Source: Bacteroides sp. (lineage in GTDB: Bacteria; Bacteroidota; Bacteroidia; Bacteroidales; Bacteroidaceae). From it: a DNA stretch of 64,000 nucleotides. The stretch is taken from NCBI GenBank assembly GCA_019416685.1, contig DXWV01000029.1:52481-116480 (forward strand), written 5' to 3'. Position 1 is the first letter of the stretch. Each line of letters starts with the position of its first letter. This document shows, piece after piece, positions 16,078 to 25,545 of the stretch. The notes under the pieces were generated by a model. The model ran no database searches and was not told where the DNA came from. It saw only the letters and a list, made by a program, of their open reading frames with translations. The position numbers and the translations under genes are program-made.

Positions 16078-17645
16078 TCATCCTGCATAATGCCTTTTAT
16101 CTGTTCCCATTTGTTGGTCGCATCGTTTTTCTGAACTGTTCCCGGGGTACTTCTTCCGTTTTGTATATACTTCTGTAATAGCTGTTTTAACTCTTGTACC
16201 ACTTCCGGATGTTCCTGATACACATTGTTTTTCTCTCCCGGATCTTGTTTCATATTGTAGAGTTGAATAGGAGGCAGTGTAGCAATGACTTCTTTGTCTA
16301 CATTTGGTTTCGGGTAACTCCAACCTCCTGAACTGGGTGAACAAAGTAGTTTCCATTCGCCTTTGCGTATGGCAAACTCACCACGGATGGAATGGTGTAC
16401 AACGGCCTCCCGGATTGTTTGGGGATAACCGGGATTCTCGATCAATGGCAAAATGTTGTAACTGTCTTCTGCTTCATTGTCTTTTATCTGATATTGGTTC
16501 AGTACTGCGAACGTTGCATAAAAGTCGTTTAGGCAGACCGTTTGGTTGCATTTGCCTTTTCCGGCTCTTTGGGGCCATTCTACGATGGTAGGGACACGGT
16601 GTCCTCCGTCGAAAAGATCGGCTTTCATACCTCTCCAGATGTAATTGGCATGATGACCTTTCTGTGCCATCTTGTCAATACCTCCGGCCGGTGAGCAACC
16701 ATTGTCTGTGGTAAATATTAGGATGGTATTTTCTGAGATATTATTGTCTTTGAGTGCTTTCCGGATCTGTCCTACCACATCATCTACCATTAGCACAAAG
16801 TCTCCATAATCTCCTAATCCGGTTTTCCCTTTAAATCTTTTGTCCGGAAGGATAGGGGTGTGTGGTGCAGGAAGAGGCAGATACAGGAAGAACGGCTGCT
16901 TGTTTTGGGCGTGTTGATTTACATAGTCTACGGCCCGGCGGGTAAGGTTGGGCAAGCACTCCTGATGTGAGAAGTCGGAACCTATGGCACCTGCCCGCCA
17001 CATGGCAGATCCTCCTGACTTGGCGATGGTTTGTATCTGAGTGGTAGTAGGCTGGCTATTTTCTACATAGACATAAGGAGCCATGTCTAATGAACCACAG
17101 AAGCCGTAGAAATAATCAAATCCTAAATCGGCAGGCCCGTTAGTGATGGGTTTGCTATAATCCACATCTTCCTCTGTCAGTGCATTGGCATTTGGCTTTT
17201 CGTGTCCGGCTTTTGTACCCCAGTTCCAGCCTAAGTGCCACTTTCCGATACAGGCTGTGGTATATCCGTTTTGTTTTAGCATAGAAGCCATTGTGTTTCG
17301 CGTAGTAGGGATAATGGGGCGTGAATATCCATATAATACACCGCTTTTAAGGCTCGAACGCCAGTTATATCTTCCGGTGATAATCCCATAGCGGGTAGGC
17401 GTACTAACGGACGAGCAGGAGTGAGCATCGGTAAAAGAGACTCCGTTATCGGCCATTTCATCCAGGTTCCGGGTGGTGATGCCGGAATGTTCATTGAATG
17501 CCGAAACATCGCCATAGCCCATATCATCTGCAAGGATGAAAATAATATTGGGGGGATTTGTTTGCCGGGAGCTGTTTTGTGCCTGTAGGTGCTGGCAGAA
17601 GCATAGGGGAACTGATAAGAATCCAAGATAAGTCATTGTCTTCAT
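16074..17645 (-). CDS. Ser-type sulfatase (S1 family, arylsulfatase-like)
   Basis: This 523-residue exported enzyme has signal MKTMTYLGFLSVPLCFCQHL then QAQN. It hydrolyses sulfate esters. Metal-binding NIIFILADDMGYGD (Asp40/41) precedes the formylglycine motif STPTR at 81-85, followed by YGIITGR. The modified residue is a serine, so maturation needs an anaerobic sulfatase-maturating enzyme. Later motifs are GKWHLG, PLPAPHTPILP and FTTDNGCSP. It is convergent with the kduI-kduD-DUF4861 genes and a good candidate for glycosaminoglycan desulfation; it recalls N-acetylgalactosamine 6-O-sulfatases, but I cannot fix the subfamily. An alternative start is Met4. Confidence 0.9.
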   Translation of the reverse strand: MKTMTYLGFLSVPLCFCQHLQAQNSSRQTNPPNIIFILADDMGYGDVSAFNEHSGITTRNLDEMADNGVSFTDAHSCSSVSTPTRYGIITGRYNWRSSLKSGVLYGYSRPIIPTTRNTMASMLKQNGYTTACIGKWHLGWNWGTKAGHEKPNANALTEEDVDYSKPITNGPADLGFDYFYGFCGSLDMAPYVYVENSQPTTTQIQTIAKSGGSAMWRAGAIGSDFSHQECLPNLTRRAVDYVNQHAQNKQPFFLYLPLPAPHTPILPDKRFKGKTGLGDYGDFVLMVDDVVGQIRKALKDNNISENTILIFTTDNGCSPAGGIDKMAQKGHHANYIWRGMKADLFDGGHRVPTIVEWPQRAGKGKCNQTVCLNDFYATFAVLNQYQIKDNEAEDSYNILPLIENPGYPQTIREAVVHHSIRGEFAIRKGEWKLLCSPSSGGWSYPKPNVDKEVIATLPPIQLYNMKQDPGEKNNVYQEHPEVVQELKQLLQKYIQNGRSTPGTVQKNDATNKWEQIKGIMQDD

Positions 17646-17751
17646 GGTGCGTTGTTTTTAGGATTAAAGTAGGTCCTAAAAGTACGGCTTCTGTTTGGCA
17701 TTCTATGTTTACATTTTCTCAGATACTGTTAATCCCGTCTCATGTTTATGT

Positions 17752-18720
17752 TTACACGTCTGGCAATGTTTGTACTTCATCCTTGTTATTACTTTCCACT
17801 TGATGTATATTTCTCATTAAGCCTGTGTACTTAGCTCTTTTTACCGCACTTCCTTTAAAAATTACTCTGTATTGTTCTTCTGTCAGTGCATGCCAGTTCT
17901 CTTTTTCCATCCGCATGAAGGCGTCAGTGGGTTGCAATTCCGGAGTCTGGCAGGAAGTGGAAAATCTGTTCCAGGGACAGGCTTTCTGGCATTCGTCGCA
18001 GCCATATATCTTATTGCCCGTTTTTTTGCCTTCTGCGGGCGGAATAGCTTCCCGGTGTTCAATGGTAAGATAAGACAGGCAACGGCCTGAATTGAGCAAA
18101 AAAGGGGCTTCCAGCGCTTTTGTCGGACAAGCATCAAGACACCGGGTGCAGCTTCCACAACGATTTTTCTGTGGTTGATCGTATTCGTCTATATCTGTGC
18201 TGAGAAATATTTCGCCCAGGAAGAAGCAGGAACCGGCATGTGGAATAATAAGCTGGGTATTTTTACCTATCCAGCCCAGCCCGGCACGCCATGCCCAGTA
18301 ACGCTCTAATACGGGGGCTGTATCACAGAATATACGGCTTTGTAAGGGTAGGGGAGAGTGTGCGGAGATATATTCCTGTAAGGCGGTCAGCCGGGCTTTC
18401 ATGATATCGTGGTAATCTTTACCGTATGCATACCAGGCAAACTGATACTGATCTTCTCGTAAGAATCGGGCAGGGTAATAGTTGAGGGCTACGGATACAA
18501 TGCTGCGTGTTCCTTCTACCAGTAAACGGGGATCGAGGCGCTTTTCGAGGTGGTTGCCCATGTAATTCATTCCTGCTTGCATGCCGTGCGAATGCCAGTG
18601 GCAAAAGGCATTGGAGACGGTTTCATTTACTGCTTCTGCCGGTGCCACTCCGCAAGCAGAAAAGCCGAGGCGCAGAGCTTCGGCTTTTATTTGTTTAGCA
18701 GAAAGAATAACTTCTCCCAT
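17752..18720 (-). CDS. queG: epoxyqueuosine reductase
   Basis: The 322-residue protein catalyses the last step of queuosine synthesis, reduction of epoxyqueuosine in tRNA, with cobalamin and two 4Fe-4S clusters. The N-terminus has the family's LGFSACGVAPAEAV. The cluster ligands are CGSCTRCLDACPTKAL and CDECQKACPWNRF. Family motifs YHDIMKARL and AGLGWIGKNTQLI are present. It is the last gene of a three-gene run after the DUF2723 and deacetylase genes (19 bases after the latter's start). It lacks the HEAT-repeat extension of longer homologues, as in many Bacteroidetes. Confidence 0.93.
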   Translation of the reverse strand: MGEVILSAKQIKAEALRLGFSACGVAPAEAVNETVSNAFCHWHSHGMQAGMNYMGNHLEKRLDPRLLVEGTRSIVSVALNYYPARFLREDQYQFAWYAYGKDYHDIMKARLTALQEYISAHSPLPLQSRIFCDTAPVLERYWAWRAGLGWIGKNTQLIIPHAGSCFFLGEIFLSTDIDEYDQPQKNRCGSCTRCLDACPTKALEAPFLLNSGRCLSYLTIEHREAIPPAEGKKTGNKIYGCDECQKACPWNRFSTSCQTPELQPTDAFMRMEKENWHALTEEQYRVIFKGSAVKRAKYTGLMRNIHQVESNNKDEVQTLPDV

Positions 18721-18739
18721 CCTGTCTTTTTATTTTTCG

Positions 18740-19393
18740 TTATCTGTCCGCTTGCCGAACCTCTCCATGCGGGAAGTGTGGAAGCATCTTGAATTCGTAG
18801 CCTTGTTCTTTCATAAACTCGATGGCACGCGGCAAAGCGTACTGAAGGTTTCCGTTATTCCAGGATTTCAGCGAATCGTGAAACGTGATGATAGAACCAT
18901 TCCGTACATAGCGTTTTACGTTTGCCAGTACTTGTTCGGGACGCATTTTCTTACTATAGTCACGTGTTACCAGATCCCACATGATAATGCTGTAGTACTG
19001 TTTCAGCGCGTGATATTGCTTGAATCCCATGTGTCCGTGTGGCGGGCGGAAAAGATCGGTCTTCATCTCTTGATTCGCACGATCCGTATTTTCCAGATAA
19101 TCATTTGCAGAATACTCGAATCCGCGGATATGGTTGAAGGTGTGGTTACCGATCCGGTGTCCGTGTTCAATCACCATCCGGAAAATATCCGGATACTTCC
19201 GTACATTGTCACCTACCATAAAGAAAGTGGCTTTGATCTTATACTTATCCAGCAAATCCAGCACCCAGGGAGTTACTTCCGGAATAGGCCCGTCATCGAA
19301 AGTCAGGTAAACTGCTTTTTCGTCAGGGTTCATCCGGAAGATAGCTTTCGGGTATAAAATGCGGAAAAACCACGGTGGTTGCTCTATAAACAT
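18740..19393 (-). CDS. polysaccharide deacetylase (NodB homology domain)
   Basis: This 217-residue carbohydrate esterase 4-type protein removes acetyl groups from cell-wall or other glycans. NodB motifs are intact: TFDDGPIPE (catalytic base and metal Asp), HGHRIGNHTFNH (metal His pair), FRPPHGHMG, and a C-terminal IITFHDSLKSWNNG. There is no signal peptide; a short N-terminal segment (PPWFFRILYPKAIFRMN) precedes the domain. It ends three bases before the DUF2723 stop in the direction of transcription and 19 bases before queG. The substrate is unknown. Confidence 0.88.
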   Translation of the reverse strand: MFIEQPPWFFRILYPKAIFRMNPDEKAVYLTFDDGPIPEVTPWVLDLLDKYKIKATFFMVGDNVRKYPDIFRMVIEHGHRIGNHTFNHIRGFEYSANDYLENTDRANQEMKTDLFRPPHGHMGFKQYHALKQYYSIIMWDLVTRDYSKKMRPEQVLANVKRYVRNGSIITFHDSLKSWNNGNLQYALPRAIEFMKEQGYEFKMLPHFPHGEVRQADR

Positions 19394-19397
19394 CTTT

Positions 19398-22300
19398 CTA
19401 TCTCGTTCCTTTTACACGGGAGACGTACATACCGTACAGTTCGTCCAGTTTGCCGGAATAGTTTTCTGACAGTTTCGATTTATATTTCTCCATGAGTTTC
19501 AGCTCTTCATTCAGTAAGGCTATGTGATACTCAAATTCCCGGGTTGATACGAAGAATTGTGAGTCGTCCAGACTGAGATACCAGGTCATGTATTCGAGTG
19601 CCTTATTGGCCAATGCATCCATGATTTTGTCTGCTTTCTCGGTTTGTCCCAACTGATAGTAGGCTTCTGCCATTTGTACGGCGCCGTTCTGCCAGTCATA
19701 AGGTACGTTGTAAGCAGGGATCATCTTTTCGGCATAATCCAGAGCAGCAAGGGCTTTATCCTTTTGACCTTCCTTCATCAGCTGTTCAATGAGTTGTGCG
19801 AAGACGCGGCGGTGTGTATAGCACATACGCATCACGTTCTCATCGATATAGATGCCGGGCTTGTCGATACCGCCAAATTTGAACTTATTCATCAGGTTAT
19901 CATACATCTTCTCGCTGTCAATAGTTGCCCCCAGTTTCTTGGTTTCAAATGGTGTGAAGCGAGAGGCGAGTCCCTCCTGAACGAAGTGCTTGTCCATACC
20001 CAGCTGATTTTCTCTGCCTACGGTGATAGCCATGTACATAGGGCGTTCCCAGTTGGCATTTGCCAGCATCTCGAGCATCATTAGTTCACTCTTGTAGAGA
20101 GCACGTTTCGGATTGCCATTATCATCTCTCAGAAGGATATTCATATGATCGGGGATAGAGTCGCCCAAAGCTTCCGGAATTTTCATTCCACTGCGGCGTA
20201 TCGCTTCTTTATCAATCTTGATGACAATACTGTCTGTCGGGATAACATGCAAGCCCTCTTTGTCTGAACGTATCCAGTATTTAAGGATGTTTTTCAATTC
20301 ATACGGATCTTCACCAAATTCATTGTGAACATTTTGCAATGCTTCCGGGTTGCCACTGCTATCAGCCTGTGCATAAAGAGCGTCGATTGTCTTTTTAATC
20401 TCCGGGCGAATCTGTATATATTCGTTGGTTCCTTCTACATATTCAACACGATCCCAAGTGATTGGCAGTGACGGAGAATCATAAGCCGGGCGTTTCATCT
20501 GGTCAATATACCAGTCTGTTTGCAGATAACTCAAGTTACAGGTACGGGCGTCTGTACGGAAGCCTTCTGTCTCCTGGTTGTACCACAGAGGGAATGTATC
20601 ATTGTCGCCATTGGTGAAGATAATCGGATTGCCGCTTTCCTGCAATGACATCAGGTAGTTTTGTCCGAAGTCACGGGCTACGTAACGTCCGGAACGGTCA
20701 TGGTCGTCCCAAGTCTGGCCTGCCATCTGAATGGGTACCAGCAGGCAGAGTGCAGAGACAAGAATAGCAGCCGGTAATTCTTGCATCTTGGTATAGTCGC
20801 GCAGCAGTTTGATGATACCTGCTACACCCATACCTACCCAGATGGCAAATGCATAGAACGAACCTGCATAAGCATAATCACGTTCGCGGGGCTGGCTGGG
20901 AGTTTGGTTGAGGTAGAGCACAATGGCAATACCTGTCATGAAGAACAGGAAGAATACTACCCAGAATTGTTGTACGCCTTTCTGACCGCGATATGCCTGC
21001 CAGAATAGTCCGATAAGACCTAATAACAGGGGCAGGCAGTAGAATACATTGTGCCCTTTATTGTCTTTCAGTTCCTGCGGAAGCAAGCTTTGATCGCCTA
21101 CCAACCAGTTGTCGATGAAAGGAATACCTGTAATCCAGTTACCATGTTCTATTTCGCCACTGCCCTGGATGTCGTTCTGGCGTCCGGCGAAGTTCCACAT
21201 AAAGTAACGCCAGTACATGAAGTTGAGCTGATAGCGGAAGAAGAACTTGATATTTTCCCACTGTGTGGGGATATTGACCATAATTGCGTTGCCGCATTCA
21301 TCGTAGGGCACGTCATATCCTTTGATGTCTACCCAGCCTTTGTACTGCGGAATATGTGCACTGCTATACATACGCGGGAAGAGCATGTTCTGTGCATATT
21401 GATATTCTACACGTCCCGGTACTTCAACATACGAATCTTTTTCGTCCGGTGATGTTTTTTCTTTGCGGATGTATTTGGTTGTACTGTTTGCCTCTACAGG
21501 GATGCAGTATCCGTCTTTCACTTCTAAGGCCACCTTTGAAGAGTAAGCCTGTCCGTAGAATAACGGGCGTGTACCGTACTGTTCACGTCCTAAATATTCG
21601 CCCAGCGTGAAGATATCTTCCGGAGAGTTCTGGTCCATCGGAGTATTGGCAGTAGAACGGATTACAATAAGCGCATACGAAGAGTATCCTACCATAATCA
21701 TCATTGTGCAGAGCAATGCAGTGTTCATGCTGCGGGCAGAAATCTGGTATTTCTTATTGAGGTTTTTAGCAAACAGATAGAGTCCTAATGCGGCAAGTAC
21801 GATAATGCCGATAATAACACTGCTCACTCCGTGTCCGTAGAACGGGATTCCCAGCAGGGCAATAGTCAGCATGAAAGAGATATTCATACGTGCACGGCTG
21901 GTTTCGGTATAACTTTCGTATACTCCCCAGATGATGCTGGCGGCAAGTATGATGATATAAACAATGACGCCGGTATTGAATGGCAAGCCCATGCTGTTGA
22001 CGAAAAGCAACTCGAACCATCCGCCTACTTTTACTACGCCTGGCACGATACCGTAAAGCACGATTCCTACCAACACCATAGAAGCGAAAAGAGCTAACAG
22101 AGAGCCTTTCGCGTTGGCATTAGGAACTTTCTTATAGTAATATACCAGTACGATAGCCGGCAGACAGAGCAGGTTCAGCAGGTGGACGCCGATACTCAAT
22201 CCGGTCAGATAAGCGATGAGAATGATCCAACGGTCGCTATGCGGTTCGTCGGCTACATCTTCCCACTTCAGAATAAGCCAGAATACAACGGCTGTGAACA

Positions 22301-22754
22301 GGGAAGAATAGGCATAAACCTCTCCTTCTACGGCACTGAACCAGAAAGTGTCACTGAATGTATATACCAATGCACCAACAAGACCGCTACCCATGATGGT
22401 AATCAACTGGCCGGTGGTAATATTGTTTTCGTCTTTAATAATCAGTTTACGTACCAGATGGGTGATGCTCCAGAAAAGGAACAGGATACAGGCTCCACTC
22501 ATCAGGGCACTCATGTAATTTACCATTTTGGCTACAGTGGTAGCATCTGAAGCAAACTGTGAGAACAGATTGGCTGTCAGCATGAAGAAAGGGGCGCCGG
22601 GTGGGTGTCCGACTTCCAGTTTATAGCCGGTAGTAATGAACTCGGGACAATCCCAGAAACTGGCTGTCGGTTCTATTGTCATGCAATAGACCGTGGCAGC
22701 AATAATGAAAGTAAGCCAACCGATTAGGTTGTTTACGGTTTTGTACTGTTTCAT
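19398..22754 (-). CDS. DUF2723 integral membrane protein (GT117, TMEM260-like glycosyltransferase)
   Basis: An 1118-residue protein with a multi-pass N-terminal half and a soluble C-terminal half. The N-terminus shows the DUF2723 signature: TIEPTASFWDCPEFITTGYK followed by LEVGHPPGAPFFML, where the Asp and Glu in an early loop are catalytic in GT-C enzymes. Many TM segments follow to about residue 680. The C-terminal part is helical with TPR-like repeats (LAALDYAEKMIPAYNVPYDW). The family is related to eukaryotic TMEM260, an O-mannosyltransferase, and protein O-glycosylation is the likely role. A TATCTTTG -7 box lies upstream at 22803-22796. Confidence 0.88.
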   Translation of the reverse strand: MKQYKTVNNLIGWLTFIIAATVYCMTIEPTASFWDCPEFITTGYKLEVGHPPGAPFFMLTANLFSQFASDATTVAKMVNYMSALMSGACILFLFWSITHLVRKLIIKDENNITTGQLITIMGSGLVGALVYTFSDTFWFSAVEGEVYAYSSLFTAVVFWLILKWEDVADEPHSDRWIILIAYLTGLSIGVHLLNLLCLPAIVLVYYYKKVPNANAKGSLLALFASMVLVGIVLYGIVPGVVKVGGWFELLFVNSMGLPFNTGVIVYIIILAASIIWGVYESYTETSRARMNISFMLTIALLGIPFYGHGVSSVIIGIIVLAALGLYLFAKNLNKKYQISARSMNTALLCTMMIMVGYSSYALIVIRSTANTPMDQNSPEDIFTLGEYLGREQYGTRPLFYGQAYSSKVALEVKDGYCIPVEANSTTKYIRKEKTSPDEKDSYVEVPGRVEYQYAQNMLFPRMYSSAHIPQYKGWVDIKGYDVPYDECGNAIMVNIPTQWENIKFFFRYQLNFMYWRYFMWNFAGRQNDIQGSGEIEHGNWITGIPFIDNWLVGDQSLLPQELKDNKGHNVFYCLPLLLGLIGLFWQAYRGQKGVQQFWVVFFLFFMTGIAIVLYLNQTPSQPRERDYAYAGSFYAFAIWVGMGVAGIIKLLRDYTKMQELPAAILVSALCLLVPIQMAGQTWDDHDRSGRYVARDFGQNYLMSLQESGNPIIFTNGDNDTFPLWYNQETEGFRTDARTCNLSYLQTDWYIDQMKRPAYDSPSLPITWDRVEYVEGTNEYIQIRPEIKKTIDALYAQADSSGNPEALQNVHNEFGEDPYELKNILKYWIRSDKEGLHVIPTDSIVIKIDKEAIRRSGMKIPEALGDSIPDHMNILLRDDNGNPKRALYKSELMMLEMLANANWERPMYMAITVGRENQLGMDKHFVQEGLASRFTPFETKKLGATIDSEKMYDNLMNKFKFGGIDKPGIYIDENVMRMCYTHRRVFAQLIEQLMKEGQKDKALAALDYAEKMIPAYNVPYDWQNGAVQMAEAYYQLGQTEKADKIMDALANKALEYMTWYLSLDDSQFFVSTREFEYHIALLNEELKLMEKYKSKLSENYSGKLDELYGMYVSRVKGTR

Positions 22755-23179
22755 TAAGACGATAGATGTTTATTCATTAACATGTTAAGTGGGCGCAAAG
22801 ATAATGATTTACGTGTACAATCCGGCAAACTGATAAGATTTATTATATTTCGGAAGGAAAGATATGAAAATGAAAACAGTGTGTACAGGTACGTTTGGGT
22901 TATCTGTATGCCCTTTGTACGGCTGTTGTGTGAAGATTTGTACCTGTCTGATTGAACGACCGTTGGGTAGAATGATATTATTTTACATGGAGCGTTTCTA
23001 CGAAGGCGTGCGCTTCTCTCGGCTCCGGGGAAGAGGTCGTTCGGCTCCGAGGAGGAGGCTGCTCGGCTCCGGGGAGGAAATGTGTTTCTATTGATGTTGA
23101 TTATCAGTGTATTATGAATAGGGGTTTTCGCTTTTGGGATATCACTGGGATAGTAATATTATGCTACATTTATCCGGAA
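22755..23179. other. 425-bp intergenic region with promoter and short tandem repeats
   Basis: It holds the DUF2723 promoter (TATCTTTG, minus strand, 22803-22796) and three 22-bp tandem repeats at 23019-23084. The rest shows no convincing gene. A 76-codon frame at 22864-23094 runs through the repeats and has a composition unlike a protein. Confidence 0.6.
23019..23084. repeat. three 22-bp tandem repeats (TCGGCTCCGGGGA type)
   Basis: Copies start at 23019, 23041 and 23063. Each begins TCGGCTCCG(G/A)GGA(A/G)GA. The period is exactly 22 bases and the 3' halves diverge. Confidence 0.8.
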
Positions 23180-23965
23180 TTAATCGTGATGGTGGTGATG
23201 TTCTCCCAATATGCGGTGCGGTAACGTTCCGTGCCCCAATAATTCGATGGGGCAGTTGAAGTTACGTTCCAGCCACTCTGTAGTGACACCCGCGTCCGGA
23301 TGATAATCTAACGTTTCGTTGACGCAAGCGATAGACTTTACCTGCTGTAATACCGTGCCAATGTCATGGCTGACAAGGATAATGGCGCATTCCTTGTTAA
23401 TCTGTGCCAGAAGCTCATAGAGGCGGGCTTCAAAACGTTTGTCGATATAAGTGCTTGGCTCATCGAGAATGAGAACAGATGGATCACTGACAATGGCACG
23501 TCCCAGCAGGGCACGTTGCAATTGTCCGCCACTGAGTTGTCCGATGGCACGTTTTTCCAGGCCTTCCAGTCCCATACGGGCAATGACAGTATGAACTTTC
23601 TCGTGCTGCCGGGCTGTAAATTTGCTGATAAGCGATTTTTTAGAACTCAGTCCGGAGAGTATTACTTCTTCTACAGAGATGGGAAATTTGCGGTCTATTG
23701 TGTTGTATTGAGGCAAATAACCCATAAAAAACCGGGAGTTGAGTGCCGGGAGTTGTGAGTGGTCTGCTCCATAATAAGTGATTTTTCCGGCAGTAGGTTT
23801 TAGCAATCCTAACATACATCTGATGAGGGTGGTCTTTCCACCTCCATTCGGTCCGATAATTCCTAAGAAGTCACGTTCATATACAGTGAGGTTAACGTCG
23901 TGCAATACTGTACGACCATCATATCCGGCGGAGAGTCCACGAACTTCTATAATCGGTTGTGCCAT
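23180..23965 (-). CDS. znuC: metal (zinc-type) ABC transporter ATP-binding protein
   Basis: This 261-residue ATPase powers metal uptake. It shows Walker A GPNGGGKTT, signature LSGGQLQRALLGRAI, Walker B VLILDEP, and the H-loop LVSHD. It is in the ZnuC/MntB group, and the C-terminus ends GEHHHHHD, a His cluster consistent with zinc. The gene starts 12 bases after the binding-protein gene. No permease gene (znuB) follows or precedes, so the membrane subunit must be elsewhere. The metal is inferred from the His-rich regions. Confidence 0.88.
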   Translation of the reverse strand: MAQPIIEVRGLSAGYDGRTVLHDVNLTVYERDFLGIIGPNGGGKTTLIRCMLGLLKPTAGKITYYGADHSQLPALNSRFFMGYLPQYNTIDRKFPISVEEVILSGLSSKKSLISKFTARQHEKVHTVIARMGLEGLEKRAIGQLSGGQLQRALLGRAIVSDPSVLILDEPSTYIDKRFEARLYELLAQINKECAIILVSHDIGTVLQQVKSIACVNETLDYHPDAGVTTEWLERNFNCPIELLGHGTLPHRILGEHHHHHD

Positions 23966-23977
23966 AATCGGAGAATC

Positions 23978-24862
23978 TTATTTCTTGTTATGATCCGTTA
24001 GCGCCTGGGCAACAGCTAACATTTCGGCTTCCCAGTCATAACTCAGCGGGTTGATAGGAACAATGTCTGTACCGGTTTCCCGGGCAATAATCTCTGCATT
24101 GCGACGGTCGAATTCCGGTTGTATAAAAATGATACGGACCTCCTGCTGACGGCAGAGATCTACCAGCTCTTTCAGATGAGTCGGCGAAGGTTCCTTGCCA
24201 CCTTCTTCGATACTAATCTGTTGCAAACCGTAATCGCGGGCAAAATAAGAGAGAGCCGGATGGTAAATCATAAAGCTTTGGGCTGTTCCTGGCTGTTGCA
24301 GAGTTTTCTTGATGATACTATCGGTGTGCATAATGCGTTGGGAAAGACTGTCATAACGGTTCAGGTAATATGCCTCATTCTCTTTGTCGAGCTGGCAGAG
24401 AGCCTTGTAGGTGTTACGGGCAATGATCAGTGCATTATTGGTTGAGTTCCAGATGTGCGGCTCTACTCCATCGGCATGCTGGTGATCACCGTGGTCGTGT
24501 GACTCTCCGAGGATAAGATCAATATCTTTGGAAGTATCGAAGATCTGTATATGCGGCGTATTGTCTATCAGGCGGTCCATCCATACTTGTTCAAAACCGA
24601 TATAGCCGATACGGAGATATGCTTTACTGTTTCCCAGCGAAACGAGTTGCTGGGGGGTAGGATCGTAGGTTTCCGGACTGCTGCCTTTGGGTACGATACT
24701 GATGACATCGAATTTGTCTCCGGCAATAGCCTCGGTAAAATAACGTTGAGGCTCTATGGTGACAGCGATGACGGGTTTCTCATTATCTTGATTCTTACCG
24801 GACTTACCCATGTTGCAGGAAGCCAGAAGAACGATTATCAGAAGAAGAGGTATATGTTTCAT
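23978..24862 (-). CDS. znuA: zinc ABC transporter substrate-binding lipoprotein
   Basis: The 294-residue cluster 9 binding protein has the SPII signal MKHIPLLLIIVLLASCNMG. The family motifs are VTIEPQRYFTEAIAGD near the start, a His/Asp-rich loop GESHDHGDHQHADGVEPHIW (zinc-type), MIYHPALSYFARDYG and a C-terminal conserved block IIFIQPEFDRRNAE. It delivers metal to the transporter whose ATPase is the next gene. The His loop favours zinc over manganese. It lies 39 bases downstream of the mnmD start. Confidence 0.9.
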   Translation of the reverse strand: MKHIPLLLIIVLLASCNMGKSGKNQDNEKPVIAVTIEPQRYFTEAIAGDKFDVISIVPKGSSPETYDPTPQQLVSLGNSKAYLRIGYIGFEQVWMDRLIDNTPHIQIFDTSKDIDLILGESHDHGDHQHADGVEPHIWNSTNNALIIARNTYKALCQLDKENEAYYLNRYDSLSQRIMHTDSIIKKTLQQPGTAQSFMIYHPALSYFARDYGLQQISIEEGGKEPSPTHLKELVDLCRQQEVRIIFIQPEFDRRNAEIIARETGTDIVPINPLSYDWEAEMLAVAQALTDHNKK

Positions 24863-24901
24863 ATATTCTTTGGGTTTATTATATTTTCCCTCCGGCAGTT
24901 T

Positions 24902-25543
24902 TTATTTCCTTGCTCTCAGTATTTCCCGTTTTCCTCCCGGAGGGCCGGGGAGACGTTCTACAGTAAATCCTGCTGTCTGGAGCATTCGGCGTACTACTCC
25001 TTTGGCGCAGTAGGTGGTGAGTATGCCTTTCTCGCTTAATCTAACGTGTAGCCGGTCGAATAGTTCTTGTGACCACATCTCCGGCTGCTTTTCGGGAGCA
25101 AAAGCATCGAAGTAAATTATGTCAAACGAGCGATTCGTAGTAAACGTTGTAAAGTCAGCTTGTACCTTTCTTAACGTAAAACAGGGGGTTATTATTGCAT
25201 CCTCTTCCCAGGGAATAATATGTAGCGTTTTGAATAGCGGATTATCACTATAACCTAATGGTTCTATCATTTCCCAGGAGAGGGGGTAGAGTTCAATTCC
25301 GGTGTAATGTACTTTTCTTTGAGTCGCTTCTGTAGTTTCGAGTGTCAGCAGAGCATTTAAACCTGTTCCGAAACCTATTTCGAGGATATGCGGTTCGGTC
25401 ACTTCAGAGGCACTCAGGCCCATATCAATAAAGATATGTTGAGATTCTGTACGTGCACCTTTCACGGAATGATAATGTTCGTTCAATTCCGGAACGAAAA
25501 GAGTAGCGCTTCCGTCGGCTGTTTGTTCGATAACTCGTTTCAT
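24902..25543 (-). CDS. mnmD: tRNA (mnm5s2U34) methyltransferase, stand-alone MnmD
   Basis: This 213-residue Rossmann methyltransferase corresponds to the N-terminal half of MnmC (DUF752). It methylates nm5s2U at the tRNA wobble position. Motifs are an N-terminal YHSVKGARTESQHIFIDMGL, the SAM loop ILEIGFGTGLNALL, DIIYFDAFAPEKQPEMWS and a C-terminal TAGFTVERLPGPPGGKREIL. No FAD-oxidase half is present. mnmG, from the same wobble pathway, is also in this window but unlinked. Confidence 0.92.
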   Translation of the reverse strand: MKRVIEQTADGSATLFVPELNEHYHSVKGARTESQHIFIDMGLSASEVTEPHILEIGFGTGLNALLTLETTEATQRKVHYTGIELYPLSWEMIEPLGYSDNPLFKTLHIIPWEEDAIITPCFTLRKVQADFTTFTTNRSFDIIYFDAFAPEKQPEMWSQELFDRLHVRLSEKGILTTYCAKGVVRRMLQTAGFTVERLPGPPGGKREILRARK

Positions 25544-25545
25544 GT

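Noticed and set aside
22864..23094. 76-codon plus-strand ORF
   Set aside because: It runs through three 22-bp tandem repeats and gives a Cys/Arg/Gly-biased peptide with no family pattern.
22981..23100. CRISPR-like array from the 22-bp repeats
   Set aside because: Repeats are contiguous with no unique spacers, only three copies, and no cas genes are nearby.
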